DNA of 64,000 bases from Cerrena zonata (taxonomy: Eukaryota; Basidiomycota; Agaricomycetes; Polyporales; Cerrenaceae), in assembly GCA_038087015.1 (NCBI GenBank), contig JASBNA010000093.1, positions 1 to 64,000 of the forward strand, written 5' to 3'. Both the position numbers and the translations under genes were made by a program. Positions 1 to 11,438 of this stretch are shown one piece after another (the first letter of the stretch is position 1; each line of letters starts with the position of its first letter). The notes beneath the pieces were generated by a model, which was not told the DNA's origin, ran no database searches, and saw only the letters and a list, made by a program, of their open reading frames with translations.

Positions 1-145
1 GCAGCTCTTCATTTTCCTCTTCGAGGTGATTGAACCTGGCTTCTAGTTCAGCCTGATATTGAGCCTTCCGTGCGCGATATTCTCGTTGTTGCATCAAAGC
101 CCTTGATGGTTCGGAGGTTGTATCGCGTTTACGTCCTCGTACCAT
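1..145 (-). CDS. bZIP transcription factor, 5' end only (cut by window edge)
   Basis: Reading the minus strand from an ATG at 145 gives 48 codons open to the window edge. The protein begins MVRGRKRDTTSEPSRAL and continues with QQREYRARKAQYQAELE, then leucine and acidic residues spaced like a zipper. That is the basic region and start of the leucine zipper of a bZIP factor. The Arg-Ala-Arg-Lys cluster would contact DNA, and the following LE-x5-L-x-x-EN pattern would form the dimerising coiled coil. The very N-terminal basic region fits fungal bZIP proteins whose DNA-binding domain starts almost at residue 1. The rest lies beyond position 1, so target genes and full length are unknown. Seen: the motif; known: the family role in nuclear transcription; inferred: that this is an intact gene. 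Confidence 0.72.
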   Translation of the reverse strand, partial: MVRGRKRDTTSEPSRALMQQREYRARKAQYQAELEARFNHLEEENEEL

Positions 146-760
146 ATTCAAAATCACGACGGGATCACCGATATAAAGAGGTATGAGTCTCAAATCCCTG
201 AGTCTATCAGACTAATTCGGGTCAGGGATTAATTGCAGTTAATGAGCTTACAAGTTGAAAATAGGCACCCAGGGTACGATGTCAAGGGTCGCGGTGGGTT
301 GCGGTCCAAGGCTATGGATGACGGTCAATCAGAAATTCAAAATGGGTGAGCTGGACACGAATTGACGAAGAAGGAAGGTGTTGTGATTCGTGGCTTTTGG
401 GCGTTTATCGTGCGAATTGTGACTCGATTACTCAGTACTACTCAAGTTCAGGGTGGGAGGCATAACTCGAACGTTCAACATATCGGCACAAGGTTGTTTG
501 ACATATCCAAAGCTCCTTCCATAACATCATCTCTGTGAATACACAAAGGCCCGGACAAAAAAAACTTGGGCAACGTTCTTATCACCTAGCATGGCTCGTC
601 ACGGTCTTGCTGTTCGAGCGTCGTATTGGGTGTTCTGTCTGCATCTGATGAAAATTCCAACTATCTAAAGCTCAAGAAACCGTAAACCATCATCTCATAC
701 GGCCAGTACACTTTACTCTTCTCCTGAATCTGAAAATTCTACGGATCGAGAAGGTTAGTC
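146..760. other. Intergenic region between bZIP gene and Gypsy element
   Basis: No convincing reading frame on either strand. It should contain the promoter of the minus-strand bZIP gene. The last bases before the LTR (ggttagtc) do not match those after the 3' LTR (agcacctt), so no target-site duplication is visible. Confidence 0.5.
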
Positions 761-967
761 TGCAAGGGGCCGGAAGCCCTTGCCTTATTTGGACATGGAC
801 TTATTGAACTGTATAGATTACATAATGTTCAGTGGCTTACCTTTATAAGGTAAGCCACCGAGAGTACGAACACTTTAGCTTTCTTACACAGTATCACTTT
901 ATCTATACACCGTGCTTAACGTAGTGTCTAGGTGTGAACCGTGTGAACCAGGAAGCGAACTCTTACA
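761..967 (+). repeat. 5' LTR of the Gypsy element
   Basis: 207 bp, TGCAAGG...CTTACA. It contains a perfect 12-bp-arm hairpin at 832-858 (GTGGCTTACCTT, loop TAT) that also holds a TTTATAA TATA-like box. The only difference from the 3' LTR is A at 831, where the 3' LTR has G. The G there extends the hairpin arms to 14 bp, so A is the likely mutation. Confidence 0.95.
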
Positions 968-1003
968 CTTTTTTACGTTACGGTCAATTTAGATAAATTG
1001 ACA

Positions 1004-4000
1004 ATGACTACTCGTACTACAACTTCTACTGTTTCTAAGAAGAAAAAGAAGACACCCTCGCAGAAAGGAAAAGAGCGAGAAGAGATCACTCCTACCCAGA
1101 ATGATCCCTCTTCTGCGAGACCATCGACTATCACTGAAGAAGAGCCGACAGGCACAATCAGTGATAACGAGAATCCCAAGGACAATCCTCAGCTCCCTCC
1201 GCCTTCGGAGGCACAGGTCACCCTGACGGGTGACGAAGACCTCAGTAACATCACCACTACAGTCAAACCGGGCAACATGTCCCATTTAGACTTGGTGGAC
1301 TTTGAGGAGGTTGGAGGTGTCGGCACGCAAACCGCAGTTGATCGATACCGAAACCAAACACCCTCTCGCCCTCCCACTGAGGAAGGGAGTGTTGGGTCTC
1401 ACAGTCATAGAGTTACTGTGGAGGGAAGTCAAGACCATCCCACCCCCGAAGCACAGAGCATCGTGTCTCACACCACGGACTCAGTCGATTACCTGACCCA
1501 GGCAATCGCTCCTATCATCCGAACGCAGCGTCCAGGACGCATCATCACTAGAGAAGGGCGTCGAGGTATATACCAAGCTCTGGCTGGTCATATGGCTCAG
1601 ATTTCTCGTAGACAGAGAAGGGCATTCAATGCCATCATCGACGCCATCGATGATATAGTGGACGATTTGGAGGGACCCGTCGATAGGGCTCATATATATG
1701 AAGTCGAGGATGGTCACTCTGAAGACGAGAGCGACCCACAAGTCACAAACAACCATCGCCCTGTTGAAAACCGGAGGGATGCATCTGCAGCACCAAGAAT
1801 GCTACATGGACCGGATAGCAACACTCGGTTGCGAAATGCAGGGATCAATCCTCAAGGAGGCCCCCTGGGCCCTCTACCTGGAATTCGTACAGAAGAAACA
1901 CGAGCGCGATTCGCAGAGCAACTAGCAATGAACCCTCGGCGAGCCTTGATGGCCCCGCCAAATGGTGGGGACGATCGCAACCAAAGGAGAGCAACGCCCA
2001 ACGGGGGACCACCAGATGATGGTGGACACCCCGCACAGCCCAACAGGAGACCACCTAACTATGGTGGACATCCTGACCACGAACCCATTCCGCGCGGTGG
2101 GGGTGGTAACGGTGCAGCGGGAGGAGGACCACCCGGAGGCGGACCTCCAGGCGGCGGGCCCCCAGACGGAGAGGACGACAGCGAAAGAGAGGTCACAGAA
2201 TCAGACGAAGACGAGCCCCAGAGGGACATCCCACCACACCAAGGTGGAAACGCACCGGTTCGAGGGAATACACCAGGGCGAGCCAACATTGCAGGAAGGA
2301 GAATAGCTGCCCGATCCCCGACACCATTCGATGGTGTCAACCCGCCTCACACATTCTACCAACCACCCAACTACATCGGTAGGTACGATGAAGGGCAGTT
2401 TCAGAATGCGTCGGCTACCGACTGGATCAGGCAAGCAGTGAGGGAGAAGCTTGGGACACCGTCTCAAGACCTCCCCGCTTTAAGGCAGCTTAAATTGCAG
2501 CCGCCTGGGACCTACGACGGAAGAGATGACATCGACATCTTTGACTCTTGGATGTCCCAGATTTGCCGATGGATGAGGTTAGCATGATTGTGCGGCCCTG
2601 AACTCGACTCTGAAAGGGTCGACGTCCTAGGAACATTGCTGACAGGCGAAGCGTTACAGTGGTACAACTCAGTAATAGACAACCCTAACCGACTAGACAT
2701 AGTCTGGGATTTCGAGAGTGCCCTAGTAGCGTTATACACTAGATTCGTACACCAGTCCACGGTGTTAACAGCGACTGAGAGATTTGAGGGAGTAAGATAC
2801 ACCCGAAGCGGTGGTGCCATCCAACTTGCCAACCAACTGAACTTGTATGGTTCAAGGATGGTAGTAACTCCAGACTCCTACACCATACGGCGTAGGCTCT
2901 GGTCGGCTCTGCCTGACGAAATAACGACCACCATGGGTCGTGTAATGGGGTTATCGGCAGAGCGCACCTCACTAAATGAACTAGTGAGGGTAGCAGCTCA
3001 GATTGAGAACTCTATTAGGGCGGACGTGATAAGCAGACGAATGAGAGCCACCACTGGACAGTCCAGTGGTCCGAACCCCAATTCACAGCACAACACTGTG
3101 AATACAGGATCAGCGAATCACAGATCCAACAACCAGATCGGTAGCCGATCTGGGTCGAATGATAGGGATCGGGTTAGGAGAAATCCTCCCCCTCCCTCTC
3201 GATTCCGCCCCAGAGTCCAAGAACGGCAGGTCGAACGAACGACAGATCAAGCACCACCTAAGCCTTTTACCGCCACGGCACCAACAGCCAGTAGCAGTCG
3301 GCCGAGACCAAAGCAAGGTTGTTTCAACTGCGGGTCCACAGAACATTGGGCATCTGACCCTAACTGCCCCAAACACCCCAATAAAGGGCGTCCGGCGGTT
3401 CGTCGCATGACGGAAATGGAATCACAACCCGCCGAATCACAACCTCAACCCACCAATGAAGGTGGGTCTGAGAAGCCTGAAAACAACATTGAGGACCATG
3501 AAGAACCTGAGCAAGTCGACGGATCACAGTACGATCCGGATGACGACTATCCTGAGGAACTATATGGCGACTACCCAGAAGACGATGCCGACCCTGCATG
3601 GATGGGTGGGATGCGAACAATTCCGGAGGAGCCAGGAAGGTCTGACGACCAGGAGAGTCCGGACGACGAGCCCCACATAGAACGCCTATGTGGGATGAAA
3701 CTAAGGATGGAGACACCAGTAGCCACACCGGGTAACAGTGCCACTACCGAGTCAGAGATCCAACTAGAGCAGTACCGACATATTACCGCCACTCAACAGT
3801 ACCAGCTGATGTGCATTCGAAACCAACTCTCGATGTTGCAAGAGGAGCTACAGTGAACACGGAGACGCAACACAACCTGGACAACTCATCTGGACCAGAT
3901 GACTAGCGAACTACGTCGGTTCTGCGCGGGAGTCAGAATGGACTACTCAAGGCCGGTGATGCTGGCCATTGCTCGAAATACGATCCTTCATCAGAATCGT

Positions 4001-7000
4001 CGAGCAAATGAAAGGGAACAGATAGTTGGGAACGCGCCATCGGATTCCGACGGCGAAACCACCTATTCAGACATGCCCGAACTTGAAGACGTTCTGCCAC
4101 CTAGACAGGTGGTAATGCCAGAACTATTACCATCACGAGGTGATGGCGAACCTGCAGAGATGATCTACATCGATGACATCGTTGAGGTACTTCGGGCAAT
4201 GAACGATTGCCCAGACCGAGAATACCGAACGGCTATGGCACCGAAAGAGGTGCGGCCCCAACGTGCATTCCGCTGCATCACCGTATACGTAGAGGTGAAC
4301 GGAATGAAGGGACTGGCCCTACTTGACTCAGGAAGCTCCATTGACTGTGTCAGCCCGGAATTTGCAAGGATTGCGAAACTGCCGGCAGTACCATTGGACA
4401 AGCCAGTGGGATTGCAACTCGGCTGCGTCGGGAGTCGCTCCTCGATCAACTTCGGGGTCCGCACTAAGGTACAGCTAGCGAAGTCGAATCAAGAAGTTTA
4501 CCTAGATGTGGTAAACATCGACCACTACGACCTTATCCTGGGAGTCCCATTCTTGCGTCAATTCAAAATCCAACTGGATTTTGACAACGAAGCCATCCTA
4601 GTGGGCTCTCAGATTATCCCTGCTTTAAAAGCGGGGGAGGAGGCGCGCACCGCTAAACCAACCCGAAGAGCATATACTGGAACCTCAGCCAAATACCAGT
4701 GGGCAGAGAAAAACCAGTACGAATAGCAAAGCAAGATCAGCCAAGCGAGAGTTGAGCCATCCACCACTGTGGCGGACCTGGAATCACCAAGTTTGACGGT
4801 GATATCCAAGGAAGCTCAACCAAGTCACATGCGAAAGAGTGTGACATGGGAAGACCGACAAGCACTCCCAGATAGAAATTCAGTACACATCGAGATTATA
4901 AGGAACAAGAAAACAACTAACTCACCAGGCGCCAGCGGTGAAGGACAGATAGCGACAATCGAAGAGATGAAGTCAATGAAGACATTGACCGATGACGACA
5001 TCTCTCGACTGCGATGAAAGTGGATCGAAGCTGGCCAAGACATCATGAATGGGGCACCACCTCAATTACCCCCGCTGAGGGAGATCAACCACCGAATCCC
5101 AATCATAGACCCGCTAAAGGTCTATAACTACCACCTTCCCCGTTGCCCGGAAGCAGTCAAAATTGCTTTATCTGCAAAGATAGAACGATACGAGATTGCG
5201 GGATGGTGGAAGCGGACTGTGGTAACTCAAGCAGCACCAATGCTATGTGTCCCCAAGAAGAACGGCACCCTTCGAACCGTAGTCGATTGTAGAAAACGGA
5301 ATGACAACACCCTTCGGGATGTAACGCCATTTCCGGACCAGGAGGAAATATGAGCCGACGTGGCGAGAGCACCTTATAGATCGAAAATCAATCTATCAGA
5401 TGCATACGAGCAAATTCCCGTAGAACCAGAAGACGTACACAAAACCGCATTCGCTACCGTGTACGGCACGTTTGAGAGCCATGTAATGCAACAAGGCGAC
5501 TGCAACGCACCATCAACCTTTCAAAGGTTGATGACATTCGTATTCCGAGATTTTATCGGAAGGTTTGTACATGTTTACCTGGACAACATATTCATATTCT
5601 CGGGCAGCATTACAGAACACGAGGAACACCTGAAATTGGTGTTTGAGAGGCTAAGAAAATACCAGTTATACCTGAAGGCTGAGAAATGCGACCTTTACTC
5701 TCCACGAATGGAGTGCCTGGGACACATCATCGATGATGATGGAATACATGCAGATGAGGACAAGATGACACGAATTAGGGAATGGAGGACTCCCCGAAAC
5801 TACAACGACATAGAACGATTCCTAGGACTTGTAAACTATGTATCGCATTTCATGCCTGACCTGTCCGCATACACCAGCCCACTCCACACCATTCAGCGGA
5901 ATGGGCATGACTTCGAATGGAGACCAATCCATCAGGTCTGCTTCGATAGTATAAAGGCATTGGCCTCCAAAGCTCCAATCTTGAAACCCATCGACCCCAC
6001 CCAAGCGGAACCTATTTGGGTGGTCTGCGACGCATCCACACATGGTGTGGGTGCCTACTACGATCAGGGAAAAGACTGGAAAAGTTGTCGACCTGCTGGA
6101 TTCATGTCTAAGAAGTTCACTGCAGCTCAACAATCATATCGAGTGTTTGAGCTGGAGACTCTAGCAATACTGGAAGCCTTGTTGAAATGGGAAGACAAAC
6201 TACTAGGACGACACGTCCAAGTAGTTACCGATCACAAGGCCCTGGAATTCTTCAAAACCCAGATCAGGATGTCCCACCGTCAGACACGGTGGATGGAGTT
6301 TTTGCAGCGATTTGATTTCGAGATCACCTACGTCAAAGGTGAAGAGAATATTGTTGCCGATTGCCTATCGAGATACCATGAATCTGATTTGCCCGGTGAA
6401 TTCCACCCCATTCACAACTATGTGAATGCGGATGAACGACTCGATCCAGAAGGAGAGTCGTTACCATTTGGCAGAGTAAACGAACTCAGAGCCATGAGGG
6501 AACAGCCATCACGAGAAATCAGAGAAGAGATCGAAGACCGAGAGATAGAGGCCACCCAGATGAGGGGTGGTATATCGCTAGAAGACATATCGGAATCACC
6601 AGAAACTGGTGATGGGCCGACATGGGGAGAATCGACTATTACTGGGACCCAGATTCATCAAGTGATGAATGGGAGAGTAGACCTAAGGAAAGAAGCGATC
6701 AAAGGCTACGACGCAGATCGCGTACTGAGCAAGGTCGCCAACGCACCTGATCAATACACAGCATTCCTAAAAGCAGACGATGGCGCACTATTCACCAGTA
6801 ACCTGGCGAATCGACAAGTACTATGTATTCCGCATACCAAAGTGGGTCATAGATTCCTTACGGAACTAGTCATAGAGCAGGCCCACCAGACGGTGGGACA
6901 CTTGGCTGCGCAGAAAACCGAAGAGTATATCCGGCAGTGGTTCTGGTGGCCCAGAATAGGTCTTGAAGTCAGGAAATACTGCAATAGCTGCGGGACCTGT

Positions 7001-8362
7001 CAGACAACTAAGTCCAACACCGCACTGCCAAGAGGCCTATTACACTCGCTCCCGATCCCACGACGACCATGGGGATCGATAGGAATGGACTTTGTGGGCC
7101 CATTCCCTCCGAGTGCCAGTCATGACTACCTCTGGGTAGTCATATGCTGGCTAACCTCGATGGTACATATGGTACCCATCAAGACGACGACAAAAGCATC
7201 ACAACTAGCCTGGCTATTCATACAACATATTGTACGACTTCACGGATTACCCGACTCAATTGTATCCGACCGAGACTCCAAGTTTACGTCCCACTTCTGG
7301 AAGGCAGTACACCGAATTCTCGGTGTAAAGTTACTTATGTCGACCTCATTCCATCCGCAAACGGATGGAGCGTCCGAACGGGCGATCAAGACCGTAGGGC
7401 AGATCCTAAGGTCGGCAGTGAGTGCAGACCAAAAGGATTGGGTCGACAAACTGCCGATGGTGGAATTCGCTATTAATTCCGCTCAAAGTGCCACCACTGG
7501 ATTCGCACCATTCGAATTGAATGGTGCCATGCCCAGGATCGCCTTCCATACCGATCTCTCGAACACACCTCGCGGCGTGTTGGCATTTGCCCAACAAGTG
7601 AAAGACAATTTGCTGGTAGCGCATGACGCCATACTCGAATCAAGGGTGTCCCAAACGTTCCACGCCAACAAGCGCAGACGAAATGAACACCCAGAGGAGG
7701 AGGAACAGTCGCAATACACCGTCGGAAAGAAGGTGTACTTGTCCACAAAGAATCTCAAGCTACCAAAGGGGCGGGCGAAAAAACTGTTGCCCAAGTTCCT
7801 AGGACCCTATACGATCACCAAAGCCCATGCAGAGGCATCGGCTTACGAGCTTGACCTACCTAAGGAATTGCACACAAGAGGAGTATTCCCCAAATTCCAT
7901 GCAAGCTTATTGAAGCCCTACATTCCCAATGATGAACTGCTGTTTCCCCGCCGAGAACCAAAGGCATTCTATGATTATGGAATGCCCAACGAAGAGGAGA
8001 CGGTGGTTGAAGACATCGTCGGTCACCACTGGGATGGGCGAAACATCTCATTCCTGGTGAAATGGGACGTAGGCGACACCACTTGGGAATTGCTTGCAAC
8101 GTGCGACCCACTAGCAGCACTGGACAGGTATCTTGAGCTTATGGGAGTCAACCTAGTCAAGGAACTTCCGAGGAAAGACCAGTCACTGACAGCGGTGACC
8201 CCACGAAAGACCACATCACCTGCGAGGGTGACGACCACAATGGCAACAGGCAAACAAACATCGCAGCCTACCACCCAAAGCTCGCCTACCGAAAGGATGG
8301 CCAACCCACTGCGAACGAGCAGTGGACGGGTGGTGAGAGCCAGGAAGAGGGCCGACGAGTAG
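1004..8362 (+). pseudogene. Gypsy gag-pol polyprotein, one frame with five in-frame stops
   Basis: A single frame from ATG 1004 to the stop ending at 8362 encodes the whole polyprotein, interrupted by TGA 2585, TGA 3854, TAG 4724, TGA 5015 and TGA 5351, with no frameshift. Gag is Pro/Gly/acid-rich and has a retrotransposon-gag core (about 2590-3020) and a CX2CX4HX5C zinc knuckle (about 3318-3365). The protease has LLDSGSS near 4320. The reverse transcriptase spans about 5045-5990, where the catalytic box reads YLDN instead of YLDD (AAC at 5585-5587). RNase H has CDAS, ELE and TDHK (about 6025-6240). Integrase has an HHCC finger (about 6880-7005) and D, D, E residues in GMDF, SDRD and GASERA (7085-7385). 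A chromodomain-like end (about 8000-8150) would target chromatin. All five stops and the YLDN change can be explained by C-to-T or G-to-A transitions, so ordinary mutational decay is more likely than programmed readthrough. Confidence 0.93.
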
Positions 8363-8534
8363 GAGGGACCGAATTGGTTCCGCGATGCTGAACAGGCGGT
8401 TGGCCCTTACTAAGCCACGGCAACCGCCGGTACTCGAGATCCACCGGATATTCCCGGGCGGACCTCAATTCAACTATACACCTCGTCAGCCACGCGCCTA
8501 TGCAGCAGACACTTCTTTTCCCACCACCAACACA

Positions 8535-9314
8535 ATGAGCGACAACTCTGGCAAGAAACGCGGACGCTCTCCATCCAGAGGCGAATACCCACGTGCGGGA
8601 CCCCCACGGGTCCCTGCTGGCGGGAGTCAATCCCACCAGTATGAGGATAGGGGTCGTGACAATCGACCCCCCCCTACTTCTTACCCTCGTGATGAGCGAA
8701 CCCCTGCCCAGTACACCCGAGAAGTGAGGCCTTGTCACGAGCCTCGCTGGGTGCACAGGCATCCCTGGGGATTCCACCACGACCGCGGATGCCCCTTGTG
8801 TACCGACCATGAGAATCATGTCGAGACGGCCTCCCGTCACGAACCTGAATTGGCCCTCGCCGTTACCAACGCCATCGCTCGGGATCCCGACCGATTGAGG
8901 TCAAGACTCGACGATGCGGAAGACACACTTGAAGAAGTGCGCCGGGAACTGCAAACAGAGCACCGCAGGGCGGACAACCTCCAGTTCGAGCTAGAACGAG
9001 AACGAAACCGCCGTCCCCCAATCCCTCCTCCACAACTGATCCCTCGGCCACTTCCCCCTCCACCACCCCGTCCCGAGCCCCAACCTGAGCCTCGGGCAGA
9101 CCCCTCAGCGGGTCTGCAAAGGTTGGAGGAGACCCTACTGGAGCTACAACGGGCCCAAACATCCATACGGATGCTGGAGGATCAAGTGGCCGAAGCACAA
9201 GGCCAATTCCACAACTATCGCCTCCACTCGGCGGAACTGGTAAGCCACCTCTTGCGAGGTGGCCACAACGTTACCGCTGCCGCTGGTGGCCACGCATCGG
9301 GACCAGTCCCTTGA
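8535..9314 (+). CDS. Extra Gypsy ORF A: Pro/Arg-rich protein with a central coiled coil, unknown function
   Basis: An intact frame lies 172 bp after pol; the frame opens further upstream at 8385, but ATG 8535 (MSDNSGKKRGRSPSRG) gives a more protein-like start and 259 residues. It starts with a basic Ser/Arg/Pro-rich stretch, then has a His/Cys-containing patch (WGFHHDRGCPLCTDHE). A heptad-rich segment (RLRSRLDDAEDTLEEVRREL) predicts a coiled coil, then come a polyproline run and a second coiled segment. I do not recognise the family. It is on the element's strand between integrase and the 3' LTR and, unlike gag-pol, carries no stop. No signal peptide or membrane segment is seen, so it is not an obvious envelope protein. 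It could be a captured host sequence or an element-specific nucleic-acid-binding protein. Confidence 0.6.
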   Translation: MSDNSGKKRGRSPSRGEYPRAGPPRVPAGGSQSHQYEDRGRDNRPPPTSYPRDERTPAQYTREVRPCHEPRWVHRHPWGFHHDRGCPLCTDHENHVETASRHEPELALAVTNAIARDPDRLRSRLDDAEDTLEEVRRELQTEHRRADNLQFELERERNRRPPIPPPQLIPRPLPPPPPRPEPQPEPRADPSAGLQRLEETLLELQRAQTSIRMLEDQVAEAQGQFHNYRLHSAELVSHLLRGGHNVTAAAGGHASGPVP

Positions 9315-9374
9315 CCCTTCTTCACGATCGAACGCACCAGCAACGGTGCCGACGGTCGACTCACCGTCCCCTCG

Positions 9375-11177
9375 ATGGATCCTGACGTCGTCATGACCGA
9401 TGGTTCATCCGAGAAACCGACACCCCCGTTGACAGAGGATCGCGCGTTCCAGGCCGATACGTCACTTCACCTTCGTCGTCTCAAGCGAGACATTTATGAT
9501 GGACTGGACGACAAAGATGACTATATCCCCTCAGACGACTCTGAGGAGTCAGACGGATCTGGATCGCGCGGAGGTCGCGACATCATGAAGAGCAAGCAAA
9601 AGGGCAAAGGGAAGGCCAAGGAGAAAATCGAGTCCTCACCCAGCAAGGAGGGTGAAGACTCATTCGACGCGACAGGATTCGTAATCCCTCACCAGTTCCC
9701 GGTGAACCTGAGGACGAGCTGGAGACACTCCGTATTGAATCGAAACCCTAGCTCCAGCAACACTACTCGTCCACCACCCATCGTCAGACATGGGTGGGGT
9801 GATGAAGAATCGCTAGCAAGGGGTCATGATATCGGGCCAGTATCTGATTGGGGGAATCCGTCTCATTCCGGGTCAATGCGACCAGCTGCACTTGCAACAA
9901 GTGTCCTAGCTGGGCCCAGTGGTACCCGACGAAGCAATTTCGAAGGGGGGGGAGGGACCAACACATTGTTGTCTACCACTACCCCGAGACAGGAGAATGC
10001 TCATGCCTCTACCACTGACTCCACACTAGGAGAAGAAGTACCTGGTCCATTCAATGGTGTACCCTGGACAGCTCGAAGGATTCCCCCACCTACATTCCCG
10101 CCAGGAATGTCGGCGGAAGACAAGCAAGAAATGGTCCGAAGAAGTGGAGCCAATGCTGCACGACCAGCGCTCGGAAGGGGACAACTGCCTCCTAGGTTTG
10201 TAGAGGCGAACGTCACCAGCATCAGTGTCATACGAGACCTGATTGCGAGGACGACATCAGAGATGAACCCTGGCGCGCTTCTAGCACTAGAGATCCTTGG
10301 GGATCTCAAGAATGCCACCAGTCGAGCCCCAAGACTGAGGCACGAGTTGGAAAACTTCCTACTTCATCGATTCAGGAAACGTCCCGCCTGGGCTGGCCCG
10401 GGTGGGAAGAAGGCAAAGAAAGTCGAACCAACACCGACGGGTGCTGTGGAACAAGCTGCCTCACTTGGGGGGACCGCTGGGGCCGCCAATCCTTTCATTG
10501 ACACCAACATCGCCACGAGCAGCAATCAGACCACCCAGCCAGCACAGGACGTCCCGATGAAGCCACCGTCTGATGAAGGCGAGCAACATCACATACCACC
10601 GCTGACAGGGATGGACTCAGGGGTAGGAGGGGCGGATGACAACGCTACCGAGCCCCAACGAGGACCACTAGGGGAAACTGCACCTGTGATAACAGGCAAT
10701 CCTGACAATTTTACCACAATGCTCTTGGCCGGTTTCAATACCCCCAATGTTGAAGTAGCACGACAATTCCTAGCTCTTCTCAACTCCCCTGACTCGCCTC
10801 TCAACCAACCCTCAGAGGATGTGTGGGACCCCTTCGTCAACGAGCACACGGGAGTGCATATATTTGGTATACCGCTGGATAACTCCTCCACACAGTCGCG
10901 CCAACTCCGTAATGGGTTACTGGCTGTGGTTCGTCGAATCCCCTCACCCAGGACGGTGAGGGACATATTCTTTGTACTTCGAACGCTCCGCGGACATTGG
11001 ACTGGTACCAATAACTTCATTCGCGCTGGACTGGATCCATACCCCGCTTTATTGACTCGTGATGAGATCACCAATGGTATTGCGGTGATCCACCATTTCT
11101 CCACTTATGGATTCACAACTGGCGATGTAATCGACATCGCCGCCCTTCTCAACTATATCTTGGATCACAATTTGTAA
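9375..11177 (+). CDS. Extra Gypsy ORF B: 600-residue protein of unknown function
   Basis: An intact frame starts 60 bp after the previous ORF and ends 42 bp before the polypurine tract. The N-terminal half is low-complexity, acidic and Ser-rich with a Lys-rich patch (SKQKGKGKAKEKIE), resembling a disordered, possibly nuclear segment. The C-terminal 170 residues look globular and helical (VEVARQFLALLNS, VRDIFFVLRTLRGHWTGTN, ITNGIAVIHHF). I recognise no catalytic motif, no zinc knuckle and no transmembrane helix. Base composition and codon use resemble gag, and its position argues that it belongs to the element. Possibilities are a second gag-like structural protein or a captured host gene. It has no stop codons although gag-pol has five. 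Confidence 0.65.
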   Translation: MDPDVVMTDGSSEKPTPPLTEDRAFQADTSLHLRRLKRDIYDGLDDKDDYIPSDDSEESDGSGSRGGRDIMKSKQKGKGKAKEKIESSPSKEGEDSFDATGFVIPHQFPVNLRTSWRHSVLNRNPSSSNTTRPPPIVRHGWGDEESLARGHDIGPVSDWGNPSHSGSMRPAALATSVLAGPSGTRRSNFEGGGGTNTLLSTTTPRQENAHASTTDSTLGEEVPGPFNGVPWTARRIPPPTFPPGMSAEDKQEMVRRSGANAARPALGRGQLPPRFVEANVTSISVIRDLIARTTSEMNPGALLALEILGDLKNATSRAPRLRHELENFLLHRFRKRPAWAGPGGKKAKKVEPTPTGAVEQAASLGGTAGAANPFIDTNIATSSNQTTQPAQDVPMKPPSDEGEQHHIPPLTGMDSGVGGADDNATEPQRGPLGETAPVITGNPDNFTTMLLAGFNTPNVEVARQFLALLNSPDSPLNQPSEDVWDPFVNEHTGVHIFGIPLDNSSTQSRQLRNGLLAVVRRIPSPRTVRDIFFVLRTLRGHWTGTNNFIRAGLDPYPALLTRDEITNGIAVIHHFSTYGFTTGDVIDIAALLNYILDHNL

Positions 11178-11219
11178 TCGACGCTTACTGGGCTGTATTG
11201 GAAGGATAGGCTTTGGTTT

Positions 11220-11231
11220 AGAGGGGGAGGG
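11220..11231 (+). other. Polypurine tract of the Gypsy element
   Basis: AGAGGGGGAGGG immediately abuts the TG of the 3' LTR, the expected primer for plus-strand DNA synthesis. Confidence 0.85.
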
Positions 11232-11438
11232 TGCAAGGGGCCGGAAGCCCTTGCCTTATTTGGACATGGACTTATTGAACTGTATAGATTACATAATGTT
11301 CGGTGGCTTACCTTTATAAGGTAAGCCACCGAGAGTACGAACACTTTAGCTTTCTTACACAGTATCACTTTATCTATACACCGTGCTTAACGTAGTGTCT
11401 AGGTGTGAACCGTGTGAACCAGGAAGCGAACTCTTACA
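11232..11438 (+). repeat. 3' LTR of the Gypsy element
   Basis: 207 bp, identical to the 5' LTR except for G (about 11302) where the 5' copy has A. The internal hairpin has 14-bp perfect arms here. It ends exactly at AGCACC, the point where sequence homologous to the right-hand kinase locus (about 60003) begins. Confidence 0.95.

Larger units (their letters stand above)
761..11438 (+). mobile_element. Gypsy/Ty3 LTR retrotransposon with chromodomain (chromovirus-like), inactivated
   Basis: The element runs from one LTR (761-967) to the other (11232-11438) and is 10,678 bp long. Inside are gag, protease, reverse transcriptase, RNase H, integrase and a C-terminal chromodomain in Gypsy order, all in one frame, followed by two further open frames (8535-9314, 9375-11177). 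The LTRs are 207 bp each, start TG, end CA and differ at one base, so insertion is recent. A polypurine tract precedes the 3' LTR. I found no tRNA-type primer site after the 5' LTR. The gag-pol frame carries five stops and the reverse transcriptase active site is altered, so this copy cannot transpose on its own. The 5-bp flanks do not match, which argues for recombination between elements or loss of one flank after insertion. Confidence 0.95.

Noticed and set aside
989..2340. Minus-strand frames opposite gag
   Set aside because: They are shadows of the GC-rich, Pro/Gly-rich gag frame and have no protein-like motif.
2585..5353. Programmed stop-codon readthrough or selenocysteine recoding of the TGA codons in gag-pol
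   Set aside because: Five stops of two kinds at irregular places, including inside the reverse transcriptase just before conserved residues, together with the YLDN change. Decay explains all of them.
9375..11177. Retroviral-type envelope gene
   Set aside because: The protein has no signal peptide, no transmembrane helix and no cysteine-rich ectodomain.
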